Source: SAR324 cluster bacterium
GTDB lineage: Bacteria > SAR324 > NAC60-12
Assembly (NCBI GenBank): GCA_028281495.1
Contig: JANQJU010000005.1
Coordinates: 60,480-124,479, forward strand
Direction: 5' to 3'
Length of the DNA stretch: 64,000 nucleotides
The notes under the pieces were generated by a model. It saw only the letters and a list, made by a program, of their open reading frames with translations. It did not search any database and was not told where the DNA came from. Each line of letters begins with the position of its first letter. Within the stretch, counting starts at the first letter, position 1. This document shows positions 23,201 to 31,400 of the stretch, piece after piece. The position numbers were made by a program, and so were the translations under genes.

Positions 23201-25878
23201 TTTTACAAGGAACCAATGAAGCCATCAATTTGCCTCCTGTGGCAGCAACGGGTGCCAATCAGCAGGTATTTGGGGGGTTGCGTGTATTGCTCGATGGTTC
23301 GGCCTCCTCAGATGTTGATGGAAGGATTGTCAATTACTCCTGGCAACAATTGTGCGATGTGGGTCAGGCGGTGGAAGATGAAAGCGAAGCCAACAGTTGT
23401 GCTCCCTTGACCGATCAATGCACCAATGCCGTGACCTTGAGCAATGCGCAATCGGCACAACCCTTGTTCACTGCTCCAACGTTGACGACTTCCGAAGAAA
23501 CGTTGCTCTTCCGATTGACGGTGGAAGATGATGGAGGGCGTTGCGATCACGCACGAACCACAGTGAGCGTCGTTCGTTCGCAAACCGTAACTTTGGGTTC
23601 GGCCTCGGTTGTGGTTCCAGAGACCGCGAGTGTTTCAGGTGGCATCGTAACCCAAACCGCATTGAACACCGAAGATCAGTCTTTGACCACGTTGACCACG
23701 ACCCAAGTGGGCAGCTCTATCCAACACACGGTAGATAACTCCAATCAGACCAACGATACCGTGCTCAATGCCCCTTCGAATGCAACGGTCAGTCAGCAGC
23801 CGGATGGGTCTTCCACTCTCAGTTACACAAGCACAGCAGAGGTGTTGATGTTTGTGGAGCCTGATGGCGATGTGACGCAGTTGGTGACCTATGACGACAA
23901 TCAGCAGGTTCAAATCGATTTGCCTGTGGGGGCCACCATCACGGGCAACGGCAGCACCTTGGAAGCAACGTATACCCCGCAAGTGGAAGGTGCTGATGTC
24001 GCTACGATCATCACTTCGATCCCCCAAACGACTGGACAAGCCACGACCGTGAGTTTGGAAAACACCTCAGGGACCGAAATTTCTCGTCTGGAAGTGCCGA
24101 GCGGTGCCGTGGTTCGAGTGGCCCCCTCAGGGCAATTGACGAGTACGCTTTCTACAATCGGGACCGATGAAATTGTAAAAAACTTCACGTCGGTTGTCGC
24201 CGTGACCGGAGAAGCAACCCATACGGCCCGTCTGGCCAACACTTCCAACACCGTGCTTTCAACCACGCAAGTCACCTTGCCATTGGGGAACACGGGCACA
24301 TTGACCAGTGATAGCAGCGGTCCTGCCCTGTCGTTGAGTTATGCCAGTACTGGCACCAATGCCCGCACCTTCGGTTACGCCATTGATTCGGATGCCGGAT
24401 TGTCCACCACCGTGCAAGGCGGCGGTGGGAACTCGGTGATTCAACTGCCAGCGGGTGCCTCTGCCACCGTGAATTCAATTGGGGTGATGCAATTGGAAAC
24501 CTCAGAAATCCAAACCCCCGGAGGGGCGAGCGTTCAGGTGAATGTTTCTGCCAATACTGAAGGTGAATTGGAAACTCAGATGGGTTTCATTCCGACAGGT
24601 GAAGTGCAATCGGACGTGCTGCTCTTCCCCACAACCGAAGCAGGCACGCAGGTGTCGATGCAGGTGTCTGAAATTGAAACCAGCCAACTGTTGCTTTCCA
24701 ATATCAATCTTTCGTTAACCCCGGGAAGAATCAGTCCTTTCCGTAGAGTGGCTTTGAACGGCACCGCAGCACCTGTGTTTAGCAACAGCGGCGTCTTTTT
24801 AGGAACCGACACGACGAGTGCCGAACCCGTGTTTTTGGTATCACCATCGGCCAACTCGATCACTCAGATTCAACGCGATTTTACCCAGACAGAAACCGTC
24901 ATGACCGTTTCTTCAGGAAGCCAAGTTTCTGTAGGAAATAGCGGTTCGCAGGTGGTGACAGGGCAGACCGTGGCGGTTAACAATGTGGCCACGCAAACTT
25001 CGTTACATCAGGGGCTGAACCTAGTGGGCTTGGCTTCTTTTACCACGTTGCGCCGAACGGACTTGGACACCCGGCTTTCCAAATCCCAGACCGTTTGTGT
25101 GTGGGATGGCAGTCAATTCCAAACCTTCACCCCAGGAGAAGACGTGACCGAAGGAGATGCGGTTGTGATTCAACCTGGAGAAGGGTTTTATGTGGACTCT
25201 TCCGAAGCCGACACGCTCGTATTACCGCAAACCGGTTCTTACGACATGTTGGACATTCTGACTCAGTTGCAAACGGGTTGGAATCTGTTGGGAGCGTCTG
25301 CGAATTTGAAAACTAAAGATTTAGCCGACCGGATCAATTTCAATAATTCCAAGACGAACAGCAACTTTGACTTTTCTATGCGGCAACCTCCTGCGGGGAT
25401 CAACGGATCGGAATCGATCCAACACACAGCCCAATGGGAAACCGCTTCTTCAAAAAACTGGATTGCTGGTTTGCCTATGGTGCTGGGAGTGGGGATGTTG
25501 TTTGCGTTCCTGAGTTTTCTGCCAGGATCCGCACGGGTGCGTCGCACTTGGGAGTGGCTGTTGGTGGGAGGCGTCCTGATCGGACTATTGATGTCTTGCG
25601 CTCCTGAAGTGGAGACCGTATCAGGAACCCGTGCCCCCGCATTCAATAGCCAAGTGCATTCGATCTGGAAATTGACCGAGTTAGGGTGGGTGGCCTACTC
25701 CCCGGACAATGCCACACAGCAACGACTACTCGAAGCAGGCTATCCCATGTTCAACAGTCTGGAACCGGGAGATGGTTTTTGGGTCAACATTGTGGATACA
25801 ATCGATCCCACAGCCGCTATTGAAGAGCCGCCGTCTTGCTTCGCTTCTTCTGAAACTGAAACTGAATCCGCCACATGA
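11287..25878 (+). CDS. Giant secreted repeat protein (4863 residues), putative surface adhesin or filament
   Basis: This single unbroken frame is 14.6 kb long. A signal peptide (about residues 1-41, ending MPAWSQ) is followed by a Ser/Thr/Asn/Gly-rich body. From about residue 144 to 3390, some 21 copies of a ~148-residue unit recur. Each opens with a LTYSGAAxxLGAxTL-like motif, then GTGTFSNTNAxxLDNADS, then GKGLDIDGSxTITTLT, and closes with TLNGGTLAN. This is probably a beta-solenoid. Downstream are a Calx-beta/Ig-like segment (about 3868-3968), a PKD-like domain (about 3982-4095), further beta-rich sequence, and two 'GxNLxG...GxGFxV' domains; the last is split by a two-helix membrane insertion (4725-4771). 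No autotransporter barrel, TPS domain or LPXTG is seen. It leads the block of barrel, lipoprotein and motor genes. Function is inferred from architecture only. Confidence 0.88.
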   Translation: MAVYRRMDHTTMDLSGYLKGFICILLGSLAMLFSAMPAWSQCVSTQAGALLTAATYGGDTTCTTPGSGVSYTLNHTVTWDGTGGPVQSSVTIASGGTLQITGAGGTISGNLILNGGTFDVDNAITVSGALTHTASSTIDLAATLTYSGAAVNIGSFDLTINGTGTFSNTNAINLNSADSILAINGNSTLSAVAASSTSNATKGLDINAATTISSLTFGGAANVDIVGGQTLYASNAITVGSGITITLTNSGAFNPTAGLVMNGGTLANSSDSSLGGNLTVTGSSTFSLANTLNYAGSAINLGANTLTVNGSGNGNFHNSANAISLDNANSLLQISGGARINNVSVDATSSSGRGITTTGSGTLTTLTLNESTEINVGGSQVLGVTNAATVASGKTLTLTNTGTLAVDGGLALNGGTLANSASTTLQGNLTLSASSTISLSGTLTYTGDAISIGARTLVISGSSNFSNTNAIQLDNGSSILQVTGTGTINNVAITADSTGSNGLDINETSTITTLTLTQSTNLSVASSKTLTVTNSSTIGTGESLTLNETGTLTMSGGLVLNGGTLTVSAAGTLGGALSVTADSSINLTAALTYSGSAPTIGGNTLQLLGGGTFSNTNAFQLNDADSLLQLDGGTNVSAATVTVQSNASKGFDINGASTLGTLTLSASSRLDIASGITFTVSNTISLGSSIDLSLNNTGTLSASITLNGGSFTTAQSMTLSGNLTVSASSSIFPTNTLTYSGAAIDIGGNTLTVSGSGTFSNTNALQLNDANSLLLLSGGPTISSVSATTTSNTGKGITVDTNTTITTLTITGQPFVDIASGVTLTVTNAITLPTNSKLTLSGLGNFTPSGGVTLNGGTFGNTGAGTVLGNLTVGASSSIESAATLAYSGSSIDLGAFTVTISGTGTFNNAQNNAFTLSNADSLLAITGATSVSSVVISAAANSGKGLDIDGSPTISTLTMSQSSAFDVAANQTLFVTNSFQVANSNTLSLSNSGTLHTAGGLLLAGGVISNSAAATIAGSMAIDADSIISMSSGFTYAGTNLAINAYTLSINGGQSLTTAAPVTLNKTSSLLVINDNASVTSAQILEDSETSKGLVVNGTSTIDTLSLNASTNMDIASGQTLTVNSAMTVPTSKTLTFTDSGTFTPSNGVTLAGATLVNETAMTYSGSLSLSETASSTITSSGTLTYSGAAIALGARTLLINGTSNFINSGAIQLDDGDSELQVTGAVTINSVNFTTASNVGQGLNIDSSPTITSLSMSASLWLDVAASQTLFLTNSVSIPSSTTFSWSSTGNLHASGGIVLAGGLFNSAGSKTLNGTLSLTTSSSMAVSDTLTYNGGTIELGANQLSVSGTSGIFVNENSISLNNADSILNLTSDNTISNVSASATSNSGKGLDIDSSPTFTTLTITGQPEANIASGQTLTVTNAMSLPSNSKLTLTSTGTLNPAAGVTLNGGTLANTAAGTITGDLSVAASSAIQPSATLSYSGNTIALGALTLTMSGGGRFHNAQFNSLNLSNADSLLVVEGATSITTVGIAATSNSGKGLDVNGSATFTSLAVSQSVNLDIASGQTLFVTSTFQVANSQTMNLSNTGRLHADGGLLMNGGAVANSAAATIAGSMSVGGDSYFLMSADFTYGGTSLAVNHYQLHIGGNHTFTADNPINLNHNESLLVTNDSTTVTQVKVTAASDSGKGLDFNGTTTLTSLNVVDSTNIDIATGTTTTVTNATTIPSAKTLNFSNTGTFNGAIALNGGTFQNDQAMTLSGDFTVTESSTINAVNTLTYSGAAVDVGANALGFTGSGNFSNTNALQLNNSSSYLALAGASTINSVSISTATPTIDARSTPTITTLTTTESLTLNIDASQTLFLTNGLSLPEAKELTLTGTGTLDTVAGLTMNSGSDLRNNGNRTLRGNITINSSGTIDTGSSTLNYEGSAISLGAGTLWVSSFGTFNNTNAIQLDNSTSLLNLSNTVTVNSVSVSAASSSDVRGINVTGSVTINTLAMTESFNLDINSASSLTLTNATTIPSGKTLALLGTGTLAGALTMNGGILSNTSPHTISGNLTMSAASTFNLASDLTYTGAAVSLGANQLTLAGTGTVSNTNALTLDNASSKIQVDATVTVNAITVSAAASSGGLDVNENMTITTLSSSNSFPLDVAEGRILTVSNSATHSSGTVTYTGLGNLTFDNGLSLNTGSLAVNGGGTLRVTGTTTLNGTLSGSSGTLVLNTVSGNGTLNASGLTANLNGTVDSNITLTTDASSSVALLSNSQLTLGADQLGGFSLGGGTLVMGGNHTISGTIAHTASSVVNLNGNTLTYSGGAFNVATTLTVSGTGTFSNVSNAVQLNDSASRLLVDGNSTISAVTISSTGSTVDIDASPTISTLTMSESTTLDVGGGETLTVTDAWSIPSGKTLYLSSPGTLTNTGGVTISGGVLSSNAPFSLNGNFLVAGDSSIRAAGTITYGGAAVALGANTLTIAGTGAWSSGNGFTLDNADSLLSVNNSSTIGLVTISADANSNKGLDIDTSMTITTLTTTQSTRVEMDQSTSVTVTNAISVGSGESLDLNGPASGSATFTPSGGITFSGATLSNGSGTVNVAGNITLSNSSTLSINGIVNYTGAGQNLGAQTLTATGSGTFNNTNNLVLDDADSEIQFDGAITIAAVSQTATNNSGKGLDVNASGAISQFTVAVANTIDVAASATFTISNTTTTISAGQTWTLSGSGTMTWGGAMTVEGTLDNAITTTVSGNFTINGTLNNTGKFTVSGNTSGSGTINSLSSTFVAGGTLDTTSLTFNTNSDSALEVAGGTTTINGDVDFPIALTGGTVSIDGERTISAAITVTASSTLQMNNTLTFTGSSFAVNSGTLTITGSGTLVNTQPIVVAGSATLHIASSISVSNVTLNGDNTILDIDASTTISTITNTGSTTWDVLSGQVLTVSSPVDVPSGSTMVLSSNGTVTFSGGLNLSGGLTTSSDASIGGAVVLAGNSTMTLGGVLTYTGTSISLGTSTLVITGGTFNNSNALLLNNAASTLQLSGVTINLVQVSVDSATTSGLDIDGATVITTLNLGASTTLDIADAIILTVTNAMTVPSTETLTLNSTGTLTATGGLVLNGGTLAATGAATLAGDLSLTDSSTLALTSNLNYTGSSVSVGARTLAFTGTGTFNATNPVLMDNNDSLVTLAGNTLTGLTGTATSNTNKGLTTSASSTITTLTNTGNLNVDIANNTTLTLTNAVTLPASSTLNLSNTGTLQPSGGIALNGGTLKNDQATTVSGNLSIQANSTLNLGANLTYSGSAIALGTSTLEIQGTGSLLSGTVTLDNADSNLSITTSGTINQVNINVDNNASKGLTINNSTTIGTLNLSGTARLNYSTASTLSITNALTVPTNESLLFAGIGGVLQTNGDLTVTGTVTMGSCTIDIQDDLILTGSMSVGTGRVIMAKNPTNSTGTLDVSAGTLELKDNLTVSGWNLTNNTISRLILGASPTFTASSAHAVGTLDLEGNTLTLAIPNDTFTITQPLTVTGNSAIVTQTTEVIAQGAVTMTGGTLRATSGIFNLDAGGTFSGGQLDFDDGTLKLGGTMTLSGATIASSNSLVELTRTSSLNGNTSTEMSVSSLKLKGNTLNVADIQVVVVDPFAMSSANDRLITAQSAVVSMSDTFTLFKGEVQANGSRLALNKGGQVVSGTLEVGSQLALGGDLSAQLGSVSMANATLQLVADASLNTSEAVQIAGLDLNNHQLTLKSATSDLIVSGAVTMNGAASILDTGDADVTFNNNVSLTDAQLLSTGGSIQVAQSLSLFNNASLTLTGGSLLVGSMFLSDSSNVTLTNAAIGSLQPTGTSTISITGNADLELNNAVAGENLQFTDKVPLATNTVGLSDGIPNLASVLVSPSQIITQNDGSQNFVTLQLNQAPTADVVLGLVISDPTQVSTTPETLTFTPTDWNVPQVVTVTGLDDNIPDGDRPFTLTISTTQSNDTNFSVMNAVVLQGTNEAINLPPVAATGANQQVFGGLRVLLDGSASSDVDGRIVNYSWQQLCDVGQAVEDESEANSCAPLTDQCTNAVTLSNAQSAQPLFTAPTLTTSEETLLFRLTVEDDGGRCDHARTTVSVVRSQTVTLGSASVVVPETASVSGGIVTQTALNTEDQSLTTLTTTQVGSSIQHTVDNSNQTNDTVLNAPSNATVSQQPDGSSTLSYTSTAEVLMFVEPDGDVTQLVTYDDNQQVQIDLPVGATITGNGSTLEATYTPQVEGADVATIITSIPQTTGQATTVSLENTSGTEISRLEVPSGAVVRVAPSGQLTSTLSTIGTDEIVKNFTSVVAVTGEATHTARLANTSNTVLSTTQVTLPLGNTGTLTSDSSGPALSLSYASTGTNARTFGYAIDSDAGLSTTVQGGGGNSVIQLPAGASATVNSIGVMQLETSEIQTPGGASVQVNVSANTEGELETQMGFIPTGEVQSDVLLFPTTEAGTQVSMQVSEIETSQLLLSNINLSLTPGRISPFRRVALNGTAAPVFSNSGVFLGTDTTSAEPVFLVSPSANSITQIQRDFTQTETVMTVSSGSQVSVGNSGSQVVTGQTVAVNNVATQTSLHQGLNLVGLASFTTLRRTDLDTRLSKSQTVCVWDGSQFQTFTPGEDVTEGDAVVIQPGEGFYVDSSEADTLVLPQTGSYDMLDILTQLQTGWNLLGASANLKTKDLADRINFNNSKTNSNFDFSMRQPPAGINGSESIQHTAQWETASSKNWIAGLPMVLGVGMLFAFLSFLPGSARVRRTWEWLLVGGVLIGLLMSCAPEVETVSGTRAPAFNSQVHSIWKLTELGWVAYSPDNATQQRLLEAGYPMFNSLEPGDGFWVNIVDTIDPTAAIEEPPSCFASSETETESAT
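11716..21450 (+). repeat. About 21 tandem ~445-bp coding repeats
   Basis: Within the giant gene, motifs of the LTYSGAA/LNYAGSA/LTYTGDA type recur about every 148 residues, from 11716 to the last copy near 21121. Copies are diverged in DNA but keep the order TYSG, SNTNA, LDNADS, KGLDI, TLTVTNA and LNGGTL. Copies 7, 11 and 15-18 are the most degenerate. The repeat explains the gene's length and is a hot spot for recombination. Confidence 0.85.
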
Positions 25879-25966
25879 ACAAAGTGTGAACAAGATGTAA
25901 ACCTGGCACAGTTCACCTTGGGCGCGATAAGAGAACTGGCCATTAATCCATTGAATTCAATGAGCT

Positions 25967-28021
25967 ATGACGATGCGTTTTTTACATATCCCTATTTTGT
26001 GTAGTCTGATTTTCTTGGCTTGGAGCGGGATCCCGCTTTCAGTTCAAGGCCAGAATTTGGCTCAACAAGCACCACTGCACAGTCCCATGGGGGTTTGGTT
26101 TCAAGATCTGGATCCTGAAGGCGGCTCGATTCGAGGAGATGTGATCCTCACGCGAGCCTTGATCGAAGAAGGCATCCAGTATTACGCCTTGTATTGGGGC
26201 GATGAAACCTTTGAGAAAGTGGCTTCCCTTCCTGCCATTCACTTTTTCCAGCCCGGCGGGAACCTCGTATTCAGCTTCACCGACAGCACTCCGATTCCGA
26301 ATGGAGCCGTCTACTTGATAGTGCGTTCCGGAAACCAATTTGGCGAAAACACCCCCGGTGTGCATATCCAAATCGACGATTTGGGCGTGCCCCGAACCCT
26401 CGCCCAAGGCTTGAGTTTTGACGACCAAAATGAACTGCCTGGAAAGATTCAAGGCTTGGGGCAAATTCAAGGGGATGAAGAAGAAACCGATATCGAAGAT
26501 TACGTGCTGTATTGGGGGCACAACGATACCGAAAAAATGCTGGGACAAACCCAACCCTTGCAAATCATTCCCCGACGCATCCGCTTTTTTGGATTTGCCT
26601 TTCAATCGGCAGAGTATGGATTTGAATTGGATATCGATGCTCCAGAAGATGCCACACACCTGCTCGTCTTCACTCGCAACGACAAGGGGGAAATGATCAC
26701 AGGCCAAAGCGTGCCCTTAGCAGATTTAGGATCGGCGACCGAACCCGCCCAAAAAATGGAGTTCCTTGATACCGATATCGACCCCGGCGAAATTTCCAGC
26801 AATGTGGATGTGGACCGTGCGGCCGACGAAGAAAATCTCACTCATTATTCGTTGTACTGGAGCCGAGGACCGAGTCGTCGAATCAGCCGAGTGATGCAAG
26901 TACCCAAAGAAGATCAATATATCTTTGGTCCCTTGCTTGTTCCCAATACGAAATACCCACGGGATGCCACTCATCTGTTGGTGGTCACTCAAAACCAACC
27001 CGCAGGCTTGACTTCCAGCCGTTTGGGGGAAATGCGGGAAGGGATCAGCATTCCGATTCCTGATCGAGGCGCCCCCGTGAATCAAGCGGGAGCCATCCAA
27101 TTCACCGATGTGGACCCCGATGCACGGAAAATTGCAGGAGAGGTTCTGATTCAACGAGCGGATGATGAAAGCGATCTTTCGCATTATGGCGTCTATTGGG
27201 CAGAAGACCCGGAAACGCCGTTAGCCAATGTGTCGCCGTTGGCCATTTTGCCTAAGCGCGGCATTTCTTTGAGTTTCACCATTCCCGAAAACACACCGGT
27301 TCCCGCACGAGCCACACATCTGCTCGTGCTCACGCAAAATGCTCTAGCTCGCGGACCTTTAGGCCCTAGTGTGGCCATTGGTGATGTCGATACCATTCCG
27401 GTTCCCGTGATAGAAATTCCCGAAGAAGACAACCACATCATTGGTATTGGATTCGCTCCCGATACCCTACATGGGGTGTTGTTTTACGACTATCGCGCCA
27501 GCGATGAAGTCGCTTGGCATGCCCAATACACCCAGTTCCAAAATAAAGTCTTTTTTAACGACACCCTGGGGAAAAAAAATGATGCCGGAGGGCGGATTGA
27601 TATTCAGCGACAATTGCTTTCACTGACATATCGCCAGTTTCCATTATGGCAATCCAATGACATTTTTCAGGGCTTCTATTGGGGAGGCGGCGGTGGACTG
27701 GGACTGATGGATTTTTCTTTCGAAGGCAATGAAGTGAGCGTGACCTCTTCGGTGACAGATCCCTTCGAATTCAGTGACCGACCGGCCGACCACAAATTCA
27801 GCACAACGGCCATTGTGGGCTTGGTCGAAGCTGGATTGCAGGGCGAACAAGGATTGATCTGGCAAGTGGGCTTTCAATTGGGATTCTCTCTCTTTTTGCA
27901 AGAGGACTTGGATACAGGACAAATCCCTTCCTTTGCTGGTCAGCGTGGGGCGGCTTCCGATGAATGGGAAAAAGGAAAAAATTTCAGTCAATTTTATATC
28001 AGTCTAGGAACCTACTTATAG
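25967..28021 (+). CDS. Secreted repeat protein with outer-membrane barrel-like C-terminus
   Basis: This is a 684-residue protein with a signal peptide (about residues 1-28, ending SVQG). Four N-terminal repeats of about 110 residues start near 26092, 26410, 26758 and 27099. Each has the plan FxDxDPxxGxIxGxVxIxRA, then HYxLYWG, then ATHLLVxTxN. The same repeat ends the 1404-residue lipoprotein encoded downstream. From about residue 495 the sequence changes to alternating, Gly/aromatic-rich strands (YRQFPLWQSNDIFQGFYWGG; WQVGFQLGFSLFLQ) ending SLGTYL, which looks like an outer-membrane beta-barrel. It lies 88 bases after the giant gene and two bases before the next gene, so it heads or continues an operon. 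It may anchor or export the giant protein, but this is inference. Confidence 0.78.
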   Translation: MTMRFLHIPILCSLIFLAWSGIPLSVQGQNLAQQAPLHSPMGVWFQDLDPEGGSIRGDVILTRALIEEGIQYYALYWGDETFEKVASLPAIHFFQPGGNLVFSFTDSTPIPNGAVYLIVRSGNQFGENTPGVHIQIDDLGVPRTLAQGLSFDDQNELPGKIQGLGQIQGDEEETDIEDYVLYWGHNDTEKMLGQTQPLQIIPRRIRFFGFAFQSAEYGFELDIDAPEDATHLLVFTRNDKGEMITGQSVPLADLGSATEPAQKMEFLDTDIDPGEISSNVDVDRAADEENLTHYSLYWSRGPSRRISRVMQVPKEDQYIFGPLLVPNTKYPRDATHLLVVTQNQPAGLTSSRLGEMREGISIPIPDRGAPVNQAGAIQFTDVDPDARKIAGEVLIQRADDESDLSHYGVYWAEDPETPLANVSPLAILPKRGISLSFTIPENTPVPARATHLLVLTQNALARGPLGPSVAIGDVDTIPVPVIEIPEEDNHIIGIGFAPDTLHGVLFYDYRASDEVAWHAQYTQFQNKVFFNDTLGKKNDAGGRIDIQRQLLSLTYRQFPLWQSNDIFQGFYWGGGGGLGLMDFSFEGNEVSVTSSVTDPFEFSDRPADHKFSTTAIVGLVEAGLQGEQGLIWQVGFQLGFSLFLQEDLDTGQIPSFAGQRGAASDEWEKGKNFSQFYISLGTYL

Positions 28022-28023
28022 TC

Positions 28024-28413
28024 ATGGGACATCATTCAATGCGATCCATTGCAATCTTACTTTTCGGCATTCTTTTCTTCGTCGGTTGTTCTGCCTCCGA
28101 TAGTGGAAGTGAAGATTCCGAATCACTCATTACACAGAAATCGGAAGCCACCGGAGCCAATGGTAGTTTCCAAACCACACTTGCTTTTCGAAACATCATC
28201 GGTTCGGTATTTGCCGACACCGGTGCCCCTTTGGAAAATATTGTGGTGACGTTCCAGCTTTCGAATAACCAAATTTTGGTTCAAGTGAATCCACCCGGTG
28301 GTGGTCAGAATCCTCAGTTTTCCAGTGTGACCTTGGATCCTATTTCCCTCGATAACGTCCAAGACGCCGACACCATTTCCCTCGGACCCATTATTTTAGA
28401 CACGGTGGGATAG
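28024..28413 (+). CDS. Small lipoprotein
   Basis: This is a protein of about 129 residues. A hydrophobic signal with lipobox LFFVGC is followed by a Ser/Asp/Glu-rich linker and a short beta-rich domain (FRNIIGSVFADTGAPLENI and VTFQLSNNQILVQVNPPG) reminiscent of one carboxypeptidase-regulatory-like unit. The ATG at 28024 follows the upstream stop by two bases; a second in-frame ATG at 28039 is also possible. It lies within the presumed surface-machine operon and, 27 bases later, precedes a much larger lipoprotein that begins with a related GxVxxxxGxPLxxI-like segment. No enzymatic motif. Confidence 0.7.
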   Translation: MGHHSMRSIAILLFGILFFVGCSASDSGSEDSESLITQKSEATGANGSFQTTLAFRNIIGSVFADTGAPLENIVVTFQLSNNQILVQVNPPGGGQNPQFSSVTLDPISLDNVQDADTISLGPIILDTVG

Positions 28414-28440
28414 ATTTAGAAATTGATTGAAACGGGCGCT

Positions 28441-31400
28441 ATGAGTTTTCGAGAAGTAAGGCGATATCTGGGATGGATTCTGGTCGGAATGCTCCTCATC
28501 GGTTGCAATTCCGGCGGAACCTCCAAGGAATTTTTTGAGCAAGCCACCGTAGTTTCTGAAACGGTCCCTCTGCGTACCGACGCCGAAGGTGGGTATTCGG
28601 GGGTGATCAATGGAGTGAATGTGATTGGACGGCTGCTGAATCCTGATGGAAGCGGTATTCCCGGCCTACCTTTGATTTTCAACACCGAAGGCGGCACCAC
28701 CACACTACAGATCAATCCTTTAGGGAGCTTCCACACACGCCGATTTCCCACACAAACGATTGCTATCGATCAAGCGACCTTAGCGACCGGAGATTTGGGA
28801 TTGCGTTTTTTAACACCTCAATTGGGAGTGGTGGCTCCTTTGGAAGCTCGGCAACTTTCTGCTGCGGGAGAATTTCCTGCGGGAGTGGCTTGTAGCACAG
28901 CGATTTCGACCGAAGACAAAACCTTATTCACTGAAGCCGTGGTCAATATGGAACAAACTGCAAGATGGGACATGAATATCTCGTGTTTGACTCAGCACCT
29001 TCAGACACGTTTGCATGTGCTTTCTCAAATGGCATTGCTACCGCAAACCGGTTTACTGACAACCGCGTTGAATGATTTGTTTGCAGGAGGATCCGTGTTT
29101 GCTGGAATTTTGTCCGAAGCGCGTGGGCGTGATCAACAGGTCATGGATCCGCCAAGCTTTCGGTTTCAAGGGCAGATCCGTCCGATTGTGACCGATTTTC
29201 TTCGAGGACAAAGCGCCGCCGACATCGAAAATCTCGTGGAAAACGGAGCCGAATTGACTGCCTTTTTATACGATGCCACCAGCAACACGTGGGACAACGT
29301 GAGCGGTGTGGAGGTGTACCAAAACAACGGTGCTGGCTGGAGTGGTGTCGGGACAACCTCTGGCAACTGTTTGGCGTCGCTTGCCGAAATGAGCGGGAAT
29401 CATGCCGTGTGTACCACAGACTTTTTAGCAGAATGGCCTTCTGCAATTGTATTTGCGATCCGTTCGCCCAACGTGGTTTCCGGCCTCCAAGTTCAAGTGG
29501 TGCAGGCTGGGGATTCGGCAGCAGTGCCCAACGCGACGGTTATCGTGAACGGACAGTTGCCCCAACTGGCCAATGCGCAAGGGACCACGACCGCCTTTTC
29601 CCTGGCAGCCCCCACATCCGGCGTTATCAATATTACGGCGGTGGCTCAGGGACATCGAGCGCAATCGATCAATGTTGCAGCAAGCAATGCCTCCAATTCC
29701 ACGCAAACCATCACTTTGCCGGCTATCGATACCACCACCGTTGTGTTGCAAGGACAGGTCAACGATGCTCAAAGCCAGCCGACCAATGGAACCAGTGTGG
29801 CGTTGCAATTGCCCACGCTGCTCAGTCAGCATTTGGTAACCGCATCCTCTGAAACGGGATTCGCGGTAGGTTATAGCGACGATGCCACTTACACTTGGTC
29901 GTATCGTTCGATTACGGACGGCGCACTCCAACCCTTTGTCCGAGAAGATTTGGTGGGCAAACAGGAACAACATCATTTGCAACCGGCGGAGATGTTGAGT
30001 GTTTTCAATGCAGCGGGAACCTACGAATTGCAGGTAGACATCACTCGGTCCAAAACAGTGGGGGGAGCGGTACAAACCTACACCGAAAGTTTTCCAGGAG
30101 TTTTAGTTCATGTGACAGCAGAAAATCAGCAATTCGAGCCAGGGGATTTGGTGTGTCAAAACCTTCAAAGTACCGAAGCCGATCCCACCCCCCCCACCGC
30201 ATTACAAGTTTCTGAAATTGAGGTCGCGACCCCATTTTCTCCATTCATGATCTCTGCACAAACGGATGATACGGGGGCGTTCCAATTCACAGGCTTTGAT
30301 GCCACAGCATGTCCGTTTCTCAGTTACCATGTGGCTCAAAATGGTGTGAACACGATAGAAAAAATCTGGCAAGGTTTGACCACTTGCGACAATGCCGTGG
30401 CAGCATCTCTCACTCCTGCGGTTTTGGGAGAAGTCACTGGAGTGTTGCGGGATGCAGGTACGTCTGCTCCTATTGCCGGGGCGGTGGTCGAATTGCGCCA
30501 CCCTTTGTCGATCACGGATGATAGCGGTACTGCGTTGCCCAAAGCGTTTCCTGCTGGGAATGCGTTGGCGATCACCGATGGCCAAGGAGCTTATCAATTC
30601 AGCAACGTTCCGGATGGTGCCTATCAAGTGTTTGCGGACAGTCCCTCTTCTTTGGCTAATTTTTATCTATTCAGTGAATCGGATCCTTTGACGGTCAGTG
30701 AAGGCAATTCGGTACAGCAGGATTTGGTTTTAGAACCACGCAATACGGTCACTATTTCCAATATTCAGGCTCCGTTTCTTGGAAATGTATCCATAGACGT
30801 CCCCCAAGGGGAGCAGTTTGGTGTGTTCCGGGCCACAGCCTACCAATCGATCAACTTTGACGACCATGCGTTCAGCCAATTGCTCAATGCAGAAGGAACG
30901 ATTTATCTCACCATCAATGATGTTCGTATCAGTCAGGCGTTTTCGGAAAATGGGACTGTGGAAGTGACGTTCCCCTTGAATCCCGGACTGAATCGGGTGC
31001 AAGTTCATTTGGAAACCGATAACGGCGTGTACCACACCCCCACTCATTATATTGAAACTCGTGTGGACCGAGGGAGCGTTTTTGGACAATTGGTCGATGC
31101 CAATGACGCCTCCACCTTGGATGGAGCGGAAGTCACCGTGCGAGCCGCTGGATTCCTCACGAGTGTCCAGACGGCGGCCGATGGGATTTTCCAAATCGAT
31201 AACATTCCCAGCCCCGGCGATATCGAACTGATGATCACCCACGCGGGGCATCAAAGTTCGCAACAGGTTCTCTACTTGCAAACGGGGCATCAAGAAGATT
31301 TATCTTCGGTGGCTTTGCCACCCACCGCCCTGACCTTTGAAACACCGCCTGTGATTACAGCCAGCTATGAACAGCAAGCCCTCAGTTTTCAAACGAATGT

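Noticed and set aside
11437..24863. Many long reverse-strand open frames across the giant gene, e.g. 17064-17780 and 20685-21161
   Set aside because: They mirror the repeated codon pattern of the forward gene, are Val/Pro/Leu-rich low-complexity chains, lack ribosome-binding sites and overlap a clearly coding forward frame.
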